NCBI RefSeq assembly: GCF_024362695.1 | Contig: NC_065420.1 | Span: 14,113,420-14,177,419 of the forward strand | DNA length: 64,000 nt | Origin: Pectinophora gossypiella | Taxonomy: Eukaryota > Arthropoda > Insecta > Lepidoptera > Gelechiidae | Reading direction: 5' to 3' | Shown here: one piece after another, positions 48,401 to 60,400 of the stretch | Position numbering within the stretch: position 1 is the first letter of the stretch | Layout of the letters: each line of letters starts with the position of its first letter | Translations under genes and position numbers: made by a program | The notes under the pieces: model-generated | What the model saw: only the letters and a program-made list of their open reading frames with translations | Told to the model about the DNA's origin: nothing | Database searches by the model: none

Positions 48401-51400
48401 CATTGACTCAAAACCTCTCGAGTGTGTTAAAAAACAAAAAGACCTTGGCATAACGATAACACATAATCTAAAGTGGGACGAACACATTATTGGAATCACT
48501 AAGAAGGATAACTCCCTCTTATACATAATTAGAAAAGCTTTTTATCATATAGATACGGAATTGTTTCTTAGGCTTTACAAAACTTACTTACGTCAAACCG
48601 CTGTTAGAACATGGGTTTCAAATATGGAGACTTTACTATCGGAAGGACATTGCACTACTAGAGAGAGTCCAAAGAAGAGCAACAAAGATGGTAACAGTAC
48701 TGGCTGGCCGGAGTGGACCTTAGCGGGGGCCGCAGGACTCTCACCTCTGGCTTGACTTCATTGGCCAGCCAGAGTGGGGCGTTAGAGCTATACGCTCGCA
48801 GGGTGGAAGTGAAAGATGCATAAGTCGCGAGTTGGTAAGGCGGGTAAACCGCCTCGCAGAAAGCGGTGTACACCTCTTGACACCCTGAGATGCTCACAAC
48901 CTTGTTGCTGCCTTGCCGCCCAGTCGCGTCGGCTAGATAGGTGGCCCAACCAGTGAGTGACGAGTCACCGCCTGCCCAATGTATCTCTGTTATTAACATT
49001 GGTCGAGCAGGCGCCATAGTCCCCCATAGCCCCAGTATATAGGTTCACTAACCCCCAACCCAATAGCCCAGTTCCTTTTGTTCCCATAATCTGCAATAGT
49101 CCTACACGAACCAGGGATTGTCTTTGGGTGCACTCCCATAGTGCATACAGGGATAATCGCCGGTTGGTGTCACAACACATTTAGAGTAAATTGTCTTAAG
49201 GGGCCTCTACGTGTTGGCTTCGGCCCCACGCACGCCTTCCAAAAGTCCGGGACTCCATGACAGACCCGACCCGAGACATGGAAACGACATACAAATAATA
49301 ATAAGATTAAAAACAATTAAATAAAAAATATTTTCCCATGATTCGGGAATTTTTCGGGTGTTTATTTTATTTTCCCATATTTTCCCGATATTTTTTCTTT
49401 CCCACCCAATTTTTTCTTTCCCTGCCCATCACTAATTGTCACATCAGCTGCTCGCACTGTGTAACCTAACCTTAACATACGCCCCGCCCTCTATGACATA
49501 AATGCCTTTACTCCTCGCACATAGTAAAACGCAGTAGACGACAGTGATGTTTTCCAGGGAATATTCCCACTTTGGGAAAGTTCCCGCCAATGAAGATTTA
49601 AGTTATGTAAAAAGAGCTTTATTACTTTTCAGGCAAATAAGATCAGAGTACAAGAAAGAACAATTTGAAAAAGAAAAGCAGCCAATGGTACTGATTTCAG
49701 GACATACCCTCTAAATTTATTTTCAGTTATACCTGTCATTTTCTTATCCACCAAAACGGATAGGGACGGGTAATCGACAGGCAGAAATTAAAAAAACCCG
49801 TGTATAATTTTATATTGAGGAGCTCGGTGGCGCAGCGGTAAACGCGCTCGGTCTGCGATTGTTGAAGTTAAGCAACTTTCGCAAAGTCCGGTCATAAGAT
49901 GGGTGACCACAAAAAAAAAGTTTTTATCTCGAGCTCCTCCGTGCTTCGGAAGGCACGTTAAGCCGTTGGTCCCGGCTGCATTAGCAGTCGTTAATAACCA
50001 CCAATCCGCGCTGGGTCCGCGTGGTGGTTTAAGGCCCGATCTCCCTATCCATCCATAGAGAAGGCCCGTGCCCCAGCAGTGGGGACGTTAATGGGCTGGT
50101 GATGATGATGAATTTTATATTGGCCAATAACTCGACAGAGTTAGGTTGACAGCACACGTCAATCGGATTGCATATGAGCGAAAAGGTTATTCATTTATTT
50201 TAAAATTAAGTAACAGTTCCGTAAGTCAATAAGTCAATCCGTCCCTTTCCTTTTCTGTAGATAAGAAAATGACGAGTATAACTTAAAATAAAATTAGGAG
50301 GTGTCTGCAGGAATCGGGGCCAATGTCCTTACTATTCTCACTTTTGGAACATTCCCTGGAATGGTACACCACTGTAGACGACACTCTTGCGCAGAAGTGA
50401 CAAAAGACAGATCTATGATTTATGTGCCGTAAACTGCGTTTAGTGTTAGTAACTGCAACATTGTCTACATCAATAAACTGTACGCGAGAGGAGCTGATAG
50501 CAGAGCCATAGCTGAGCTAACACCCGAATGCCTCCGAAAATGCTGTCTGAGTGGCAAAATACTGGGCTGAGAAAATCTGTTTGCCATCGGAACGACAAGA
50601 AGAAGAACTAACACCCGTATTGTAACATGGTCTGGTCACTCACTCGACTCTTCCTCGACTCTGTCGTCAGTTTAGGCGACCTGAAGTTTTTTTTTCACGT
50701 GACTTATTGTAGATTTGTGGAGCTCGGTGGCGCAGCGGTAAACGCGCTCGGTCTGCGATTGTCGAAGTTAAGCAACTATCGCAAAGGCCGGTCATAGGAT
50801 GGGTGACCACAAAAAAAAAGTTTTTATCTCGAGCTCCTCCGTGCTTCGGAAGGCACGTTAAGCCGTTGGTCCCGGCTGCATTAGCAGTCGTTAATAACCA
50901 CCAATCCGCGCTGGGCCCGCGTGGTGGTTTAAGGCCCGATCTCCCTATCCATCCATAGAGAAGGCCCGTGCCCCAGCAGTGGGGACGTTAATGGGCTGGT
51001 GATGATGATGATATTGTAGATTTGCCGCAGATGGCATCAACTACTTGGCCGGAAGACCTTCCTCGAATTCAGCTCAACACCAGTATTCTTAAACGGACAC
51101 TTCATACAAAACACCTCTTAAGTTTACGCGGTTATTATCATAATTAAAACACATAATAACGGGTTCTTACCGCGTTTAAAGCAGGGATATGTGGGGGGTT
51201 TATAGGTGATCATGGCACATGCAACAGTGTCGAAATATCGGGAGTCTCATATCCCTGCTTTAAACGCGGTAAAAACCCGTTATTATGTGTTTTAATTGAA
51301 ACACCTAGTTTTACACAGATACTACACATTTACGTAATCGTACACGCGCATCTGTGTGTGTGACGCCTGACGCCCATACGATTGATGATTAAAGTACGAC

Positions 51401-54400
51401 CGACGGGGGTGAAGTAAACCTAGCTCAGCCGCTGGTGGGGAGCGGAGAGTTGCCGTTCTATCATCATCTCCCTAACGTAATCCTTGCATTTTACAGAAGC
51501 GACTGCCCAACTAGCCCAATACAGGTTGCCACATACCTCCGAAAGTGCATTTCTCGGGAATGTGGGTTTCCACGCGATGTTCAAAATGCTCAGCTGAAGC
51601 CGAGTCGAGTGGAGAAAGAGTCGAATGAAGAACACGGGTGTAAGTGACATTGACACACGGGATTCGCTAGTAATTTTGCCATTGTCAGGCCTGGTATAAA
51701 CGTAGCATACATGAGATAAACAGCCTACACACGTCCCACTGCTGGGCACGGGCCTTCCCTCAATGAACTGGAGGGGGTATGGAGCATACTACACTAAGCT
51801 GCTTTTTTTTTTAATTTCGGTAATGTATGGTTTGAACCCGGACCTCATCGTGAGCCTAATGCTCTAACCACTAGACCACAGAGGCTGTTTAGACTAGCCA
51901 CGCACACTGTCATTTGTTTGGTAAAGACATTGCAGGCTTGAATCACCTGATTGTTCGAAAAAGTAAGATGATAGTTGTAGAATAAAGAATAACCCTCGCT
52001 CCGCACCAATTCGTATCGGGCGCAGATTACTTCACCTCCTCTTGGGTCTTACTTTAGTCTTAACCATAATCCGCTTTGGAATAAGGGGAGGGAGATGGCA
52101 TATATGCCATCGAAATGAGGAAAGAGCAAAAAGAATGCACTTTTCAAATCGGAAAAGGCAAAGGATTTCACCCATTCAGCCAGTTGGTATAAACAAATAG
52201 TAGCTGGCATTGGCGCGCCCACACCGCTGGCCTAGACACGGCAGAAATAAACTAGTGACACTCGCATCGGCGCGCGCGCATCCCGCCTCTAACTATAAAT
52301 CTTACATGTTCGTATGATCTTGTAGATCCCGATGCATGTATTTACGGAATTTTCAAAATAGTATTGATGAAACGACGAAGAAGAATAAATTGAGTTTATT
52401 TCTAGTTTTGGAACCAAAGTATACCACTGTGCGTTTCTGGATAAGCTACTAATCAAAATCTCTACACCTTCTCTTATATTTAAACTATTATAATCTCATA
52501 TTTAAATTATTATTATAATATATATTATAATATGTGACAGATATATTATAATATGGATATGCATGCTCAAGATTGTTTAGGATATCACAAGCTGATCACC
52601 TGATTGTCCGAAAGTAGGATGATCCAATATCCTTGCGTCGAAAAGCACATTAAGCCGTTGGTCCCGGTTACTACTTACTGATGTAAGTAAGTAGTCGTTA
52701 CATGAGCCATGTCAAAATCATGTCTTCTCCTTCTATCGTGAGGTGGTTTACCGACATGGCTCAAGTAACGACTACGTACTTCATCCGTAAGTAGTAACCG
52801 GGACTAATAGCTTAACGTGCCTTCCGAAGCACGGATCAGCGTTCTTATGCACAATACATAAATAGGTAGCATCTGTGTAGGGGCTTCTTTCCGTGTTTAT
52901 TTTATTATCTACATCACTATATTACCTTGTTACTAACATAGCATGTAAGTTAATCATACTAACATACCTATGGACTGTAGTCTGAATTTTTTTTTTAAAG
53001 TTTGACAAAAATAATGTCTGCCCGGTTAGTGGCAATAGGCTCGGCTACTGATACACGGGACTTAACTATAGCTGGCGAGGAATGGGTTTATATAATATAC
53101 TATACTCCTTTGCCTACCCCTTCGGGGATACAGGCGTGATGATGTAATACACATCAACAAGTATGGCGAGACACTTGGAGTGAAAGACGCTGCTTAACAC
53201 AGCGGGCATACATGTGGGATATAGAAATAACACGGGATATATTTTATTATTATTAATAGCCCTCAATGTCCCACTGCAGGGGAAAGGCCTCTCTTCCCTT
53301 CTTCCACTCCTCCCTGTCCCCAGCTTGCTCGCGCCACCGTTTCGAGAAGCGGTCTAACTCGTCGCGCCATCTTTTCCGTGGTCTTCCCCGACGTCTGACA
53401 GCACTTGCAGGAACCCACTCTGTAGCTTTTTTGGCCCAGAGGTCATCGGGCATTCGGGCAACATGTCCAGCTCAGTCACATTTCAAGCAGGCAGCCTTTC
53501 TCGCATATATAAATATATATTTCTGGGATATATTTGAAAATATATTTTAAATGTCTTTACTTCTTTTATTTTACACACTCCTTATATTTAAACAAAATCC
53601 TCTCACCCGACCGACAACGCACCACAGACTCCCCTCCCTTACTTTAAAAAAAAACTGCCTTACGTCCCATTCATTAACCATCCTCCTTTCATATCATAAA
53701 CAATCAAATTCCCATTCATTATCCTTCCATAGCATTCTCACTTTCCTACATACATATCCAAATTATAAAATATCTATGATAACTATTGTATGTACCATAC
53801 GTGTAATACTTCAATACCAAGTATCTGCCCACCGCCATAGACGTTATCTTTATACATTGTTTTAAGTTTACGCGGTTATTATAAAAAAAATAAAAAAAAA
53901 ATATGGATCTACCTACTCCACTCCAATCTCATCAGTCATCCCGTGATCATGGCACTTGCAACAGTGTCGAAATATCGGGAGTCTCATATCCCCATTTTAA
54001 ACGCGGTAAGAACCCGTTATTATGTGTTTTAATTATGACGTTATCGTTATCTGTCGTCCAAACAGTAGCAAAGAAAATCACGTCTAATACAGTTAAGTGA
54101 CACCAGACTCTTCTAACACATTAACATTTCATACGTTAATTTACATGATAGAGAGAGACACCGTTTTACTTTGTCTATGAACACAAAAAGAAAAAATGCG
54201 GACCCGAATACGCTTTAACGATGTTTTAAACTGTTGAAAACAGTGTTTATGTCAATTGTCACTTTACAAGTAACTAGAGCACACACACAGCGAGAATGAG
54301 GATAAAAACTAGAAGTTCAAATGTAGCCGGCAGCACTGTTGAGTGCTCCCAAATTTTGCCAGTTCTCCATACTGTCCAGCTAAAATTCGTGATTCATCAT

Positions 54401-57400
54401 CACCAGCCCATTAACGTCCCCACTGCTGGGGCACGGGCCTTCCCTATGGATGGATAGGGAGATCGGGCCTTAAACCACCATGCGGGCCCAGTGCGGATTG
54501 ATGGTTATTAACGACTGCCAATGCAGCCGGGACCAACGGCTTAACGTGCCTTCCGAAGCACGGAGGAGCTCGAGATGAAAACTTTTTTTTTGTGGTCACC
54601 CATCCTATGACCGGCCTTTGCGAAAGTTGCTTTACTTCATCAATCGCAGACCGAGCGCGTTAACCGCTGCGCCACCGAGCTCCTCATTCGTGAATAATTG
54701 CTATAAAATGTGAAGCAACGTGGAGCTGTGCCTTTGGTCCCGGGTACTACTTACTGATGTAAGTAGTCGTTACATGAGCAATGTCAGGGGCCTTTGGCGG
54801 TTCAATAGTAACCCTGACACTAGGGTTGATGAGGTTGGTACTCCACCTCACAACCAACACGAGAGATGAAGAACGTGGAGTCAATCCCGTTTGAAGGATG
54901 AGTCGAAAAAGAGACGAAAAAAAAAGAAATATATATTCAATAAAAATATATATTTACTTAGAAGGCGTTCAGCGCCCGACAGAGTGATTATATATTTTTT
55001 AAAAGACCCAATATAGATTGGCGATGGATTGATCACCATATGGTTCGTCATATCCATCTTAGGACTTCTGATTACTTGGGGCTTAGCCAATCCCAGAGTT
55101 TATGTATGCAGGTACCTATCTATATCCTCAAAACGTTACTAGCAATCTCTCACCACGGGCTGATTATATCATGGTGAGAGCCCTAGACGTTGCCAAGTAT
55201 AGCATCATTCCCAATAATACCAAGATATATCGACAACACGGGCTGTAGATCACTGACCTAATAACACAGCTGGCAAATACTCAACACGCGACTATTGTAC
55301 TCTCTTTTGCGTAACTGGCATCTTTATAATATAGGGACTATAACTATACATACATACATAAACAGCCTATATACGTCCCACTGCTGGGCACAGGCCTCTC
55401 CTCAATCAACCGGAGGGGGTATGGAGCATACTCCACCTCGCTGCTCCAATGCGGGTTGGTGGAGGTGTTTTTACGGCTAATAGCCGGGACCAACGGCTTA
55501 ACGTACCCTCCGAAGCACGGAATCATCTTACTTTTTCGGACAATCAGGTGATTCAAGGCTCAAAAGTCCTTACCAAACAAAGGACAGTCTCACAAAGTGA
55601 TTTCGACAATGTCCCCATCGGGAATCGAACCCGGACCTCCAGATCGTGAGCCTAACGCTCTAACCACTAGACCACGGAGGCTATTATAGAGTCGATTTTA
55701 ATTAATAAAAGACAGGTTTGCACCTTCGGGAAGCTGAGGTAGGACCAGACTTTGGACGCGTTGGAGATATGACCTGTCGACGGCATAGCAACCGCGCAGC
55801 GGGGACTTCAAGCAATAGACGCAGTGAATGCTATCTACGCAGATGCATGTCGTACGGCTTTTGATAAAATCCCTCGATAAAATTCTCGGCGCGGTGGCTG
55901 TGCCGCGGCTGCAAGCCTGAGGGTCCCAGGTGGGCGCGAACCTTAGCTCAAGGCATCGTCTGAGAGGATTCTATTTTTAAAGAATTAATGGCGAAGGAAA
56001 ACATCGTGAGGAAATCCACATTCCCGAGAAATGCATTTTCGGAGGTATGTATGTAGAGGTATAACCTGTATTGGGCTGATTTTCCCTTCGCGGGTTGGAA
56101 GATCAGACAGGCAGTCGCTTCTGTAAAATCCGGACCTGTCAAATCTTCAGGTTAGGTAAGTGGACCCTGTGAAAAACGGGATGATGCTAGAGAGATAATG
56201 ATGATGATGATGAATCGACCCTAGTAGGCCGATAGCGATAAGTGCTGAATGCCAGAGAAGCGTCAGTGATCTGACTTTCCGTCGTGTGTGGTCGACGATT
56301 TCCCTCAATCAGCGCTTATCGCCATCGACTCAGGGGGTCGATTAATTCTTCAAATATTTTTCCTCTCAGACGACGCCCTGAGCCGAGGTTCGCGCCCAAC
56401 TGGTCACCCTCAGGCCTGTTGTCTTAAACGTTGTATCGGGTGAGAGCCTTCAGCGCTCCCCATTTGTCCGGCCAAGTAGTCAATGCCATCTGCGGCAAAT
56501 CTACAATAAGTCACGTCAAAAAAAAATGTCTGACTTTCCAACCCGAAGGGAAAACCAGCCCAATACGGGTTAGGTTAGGTACAGAAACGCATTTCTTGGG
56601 AAAACATTTCTTTGTGGGTTTCCTCACGATGTTGTCTATATTGTCAATGATAGCATTGTAACAGAGAACAAAAATAGAATATTGGCTTTCAATAAGTGTT
56701 CTTTCATACATGACGTTTCATTGAAAATAAACAACTAGTTTTCAATTATCATCATCATCACCAGCCCATTAACGTCCCCACTGCTGGGGCACGGGCCTTC
56801 CCTATGGATGGATAGGGAGATCGGGCCTTAAACCATCACGCGGGCCCATTGCGGACTAGTGGTTATTAACGACTGCTAATGCAGCCGGGACCAACGGCTT
56901 AACGTGCCTTCCGAAGCACGGAGGAGCTCGAGATGAAACTTTTTTTTGTGGTCACCCATCCTACGACCGGCCTTTGCGAAAGTTGCTTAACTTCAACAAT
57001 CGCAGACGGAACGCGTTTACCGCTGCGCCACCGAGCTCCTCAGTTAAGCCGTTTTCAATACGCACTGAAAATGATTCTTGACTATAACTTAGCTATGTAA
57101 GTTATCTACCTGTCTTAGTCAATTAGAACATCGTGCAGTCTAGATAACACATAGTAATGTGCCCTAATTGACTCCAAGTGGCTCGCCCCGAAAATAATGA
57201 GCATGATGTCACATTGCTCATACGAGATTCTTTTTAGCATGTCGCGGATGTAAGTTATAAACGACAGCGATTATAAGGATTTGCAAAAAAATACTATTTT
57301 CCTTCTAAATTGATTCAGTGTCCCCAGTGGGGCCACACCACGAAAATCACTTAGTGATTCCTAGTTTGGTTATAGGACATTACAGGCTGATCACCTGATT

Positions 57401-60400
57401 GTCCGAAATAAAGATGATCCAAGGTTCGGAAGGCACGTTAAGCCGTTGGTCCCGGTTACTACTTACTGTTGTAAGTTAATAGTCGTTACATGAGCCATGT
57501 CAGGGGCCTTTGGCGACTCAATAGTAACTCTGACACCAGGGTTGATGAGGTTGGTAATCCACCTCATAACCCACACGATAGAAGAAGTTCATTATTGTAG
57601 AAGCCAGTTCTAGAACAAATGACAAGAAGGCAGGAGAAGGGAAAGGCCTTTGCCGAGCAGTGAGACAAATTATAAATGAGATCAGGGGGGTTAAAAAGGC
57701 CACATTAAAACAATTCACATAGAAAAGCAATATTGCTTTTTTGACATTTGTTTGCATTGCGCACTTACTTTTTTATGCGCAAATGTCAAATTGCAATAAT
57801 GTTTTTTTTAGATGAATAGCTTCGATGTGGCGTTCTATCCGCCCTCAAGACTAATCAGAAGTAAATATATAAATAAGGATCATCAAGAACTTATTGAAAG
57901 TGAAAGGTCCATGTTCGATTCCCAATAGGGACAATATCTAAATCACTTTGTGACACTGTCTTTTGTTTGGCATAGGACATTGTTAGGTGAATCACCTGAT
58001 TGTCCTAAAAAGTACGATTATTCTAAACTTCAGAAGGCACGTTAAGCCGTTAGTCCCGGGCTACTAGCCCAAATGCGCCAGTAAAGCAGTGTGGAGTATG
58101 CTCCATACCCCCTGCGGTTGCTGGAAGGAAAGCTAGTGCCCGTAGTGGGACGTATATATATAGGCTGTTTATGTTATGTTACCTGTACCTGTATATGTAA
58201 TTTAATAATCTGTTATGTTTTAAATTCGTATACCGAAAGGTGCGACATATTATATTATATTGTAACAACCCTTTAACCTATGTTGACGAATAAATGAATT
58301 TTGAATTTAAAAATAAGAATTTTTATTTTTTAAATCAAGTACTTACACATAATTTGCACAAAAAATCACACTGTGCTATCTACTGCCAAAAACCATGTGT
58401 TACATTACATCTGTCAATAACAATAAGCATTAAGGCGGCCTATTGTACTCATTCTACTTCTCTTTTGTTTTGTATTTTGTTTTTCCTGTTTGTGCAATAA
58501 AGTATTTGTTATGTTATGTTATCTGTCTGCTCGCTTCTATGACTTGCGTCGGACCAGAGAAGATTCAACCTCAGCGCCGGTTCAAGTGGGACAATGTGTT
58601 TGGCTTTGTCGTTTGTTTTGAAACCGCTGTGTGCTCGGAATACATTGCTTTACCTGTGCTCTTGCGCAGAAACACGTGTCGGTTTAGTATGTACATGTAA
58701 ATAGATACGAATGTACCAATCGTGTAGGCTGGTACTGTTGCTGATTCTAACAGAAAGTTCCTAATTTAATTTTATATTCAAGGGGTTAAAAAGGCCAAAT
58801 CGAAGCAATTCATCTAAAAAAGCAATATTGCAATGTGACATTTGCGCATATAAAATTAAGTGCGCAATGCAAACAAATGTCAAATAGCAATATTGCTTTC
58901 TTAGTTGAATTGCTTCGATGTGGCCATTTTAACCCCCCAGGTCATTTAGTAATCTGCCGAAAAGTTAAGAAAGGAACTTGTTATTGATTCTCGTTTATTT
59001 CAATCATTTATGTAATATCACTCTAAAAAATTAAGCAAAATTAAAAATTTTGAAAAAACCCACGACGGTATAAATTTCATCGAAAAAGAATAAAATAACT
59101 CAAAACCCCCGACTTAACCCAATTATTATGTAACGAAATATTATATTAGACTTAAAAATACTTTATAAAAAAGAGTTGATATTATAGATATAATTAAGTA
59201 CCTAAACAATGAATATGGATGTTTACAGTTTTTTCCTAACGTGTCTGTTTCTCGAAGATATACTTAAATGTAGCGATAATAATTTTACCATAATACATAA
59301 CCGAGGAATATCCGTCGGGGCTGCCTTTTCTATATAAAATTTTAACAAAAATTTAATCATACTCATAAGTGTAATTTATGTCGTCGTTAAACATCTACAA
59401 TTCTTCAATAATTATATTCACGTCACTAGAAAAACTTTAGCTGGGTTAATGGCAATTTTATTTCAGACTTTTTAGAGAGCATATACGAATTATAATCTAT
59501 ATAATGTGTAGGTAAGATCTCGCAAAACAATAAGTGTGATTCATCCTACCACATAATATTAAGTTTCTTATTAAATATTATACAGTTGCTTTCTGTTTAA
59601 AGTTATCTCTATAACACTCATCTGAGAACATGCACCAATCACCTACGAACTCATTCCTGAAATCCGCATTGAAATCAGACAATACGTTTTAATTTTAATA
59701 ATATTGCAATATAAACGTTTCACACTAATATAGCAGCGCCCCCTAGTGAGTTAATATCATAAGACTTATCTTAGACCATGCACCATTCAACTACGAACCC
59801 ATTGCTGAAAACCGCATTGAAATTGGACAATGCGTTTTAATATTATACTATTTTTCACTAATATTGTCGCGCCCTCTAGTGAGTTAAAGACGTAATTTTT
59901 ATTATTTGGGAACATGCATTAAGCTACCACGTACACATTGCTGAAAACAGAATTGTAATCGGACATTTCGTTTTGATTATATTGCAACATTGTTTTGCAC
60001 TAATATTGTGGCGTCCCCTAGTGAGTTACAGTCATGACACCTGTCTAAGAACATGAACTCATCAAACACAATCCCGTTATTGAAAACCGCCTCAAAATCG
60101 GATCATTAGTTTAAAAAATAGGTGGTAACATTACTTTGCACAAACGCACACACAAACATCTCTCACCCTAAACGGATATACCTGCTCCGTTCCGTCGTGG
60201 GTAATAAATGTAATTAAAATTATACTAACCGTAATTAACAACACTTATTGATTGTGATCTTCTCTGAAATCTGGCTCGAAGGACCATGAATATGCCTGAT
60301 ATGCCTTTTTACTGATTTTTAAGGGATTTAGGTAGCAATGAAACAGCACCGTGTTCGACGTAATTACGTGTAATCAATGGAACCGAAAAAAAAAACGCCT

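Larger units (their letters stand above)
45842..49434. mobile_element. Non-autonomous hAT-like element (3.6 kb)
   Basis: An 8-bp duplication ATTGTCAC flanks it (45834-45841 and 49435-49442). The ends TAGTGTTGGG and CCCATCACTA are inverted, as in hAT transposons. Subterminal sequence at both ends is rich in gggaaaattccc-type motifs. Inside, 46080-46560 is a tandem array of ~150-180-bp units, and inverted relatives lie at 47340-47790. No hAT transposase is present; the interior also holds a LINE fragment. Confidence 0.85.
45427..49467. mobile_element. Outer TIR element split by a hAT-like insertion
   Basis: Perfect 18-bp inverted ends, AGGTTACACAGTGCGAGC at 45427-45444 and its complement at 49450-49467. 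Without the insertion the element is about 440 bp: left part 45427-45841, right part 49443-49467. The left part is rich in further tgcgag / ctcgca motifs. No ORF looks real. Confidence 0.75.

Noticed and set aside
48658..49017. 119-residue minus-strand ORF
   Set aside because: No recognised motif. It spans the junction between the LINE remnant and a GC-rich repeat fragment.
55625..55685. tRNA gene
   Set aside because: Boxes A and B are present, but the stems do not form a proper cloverleaf and the sequence continues into a SINE body with many copies. The same applies to the other tRNA-like heads.
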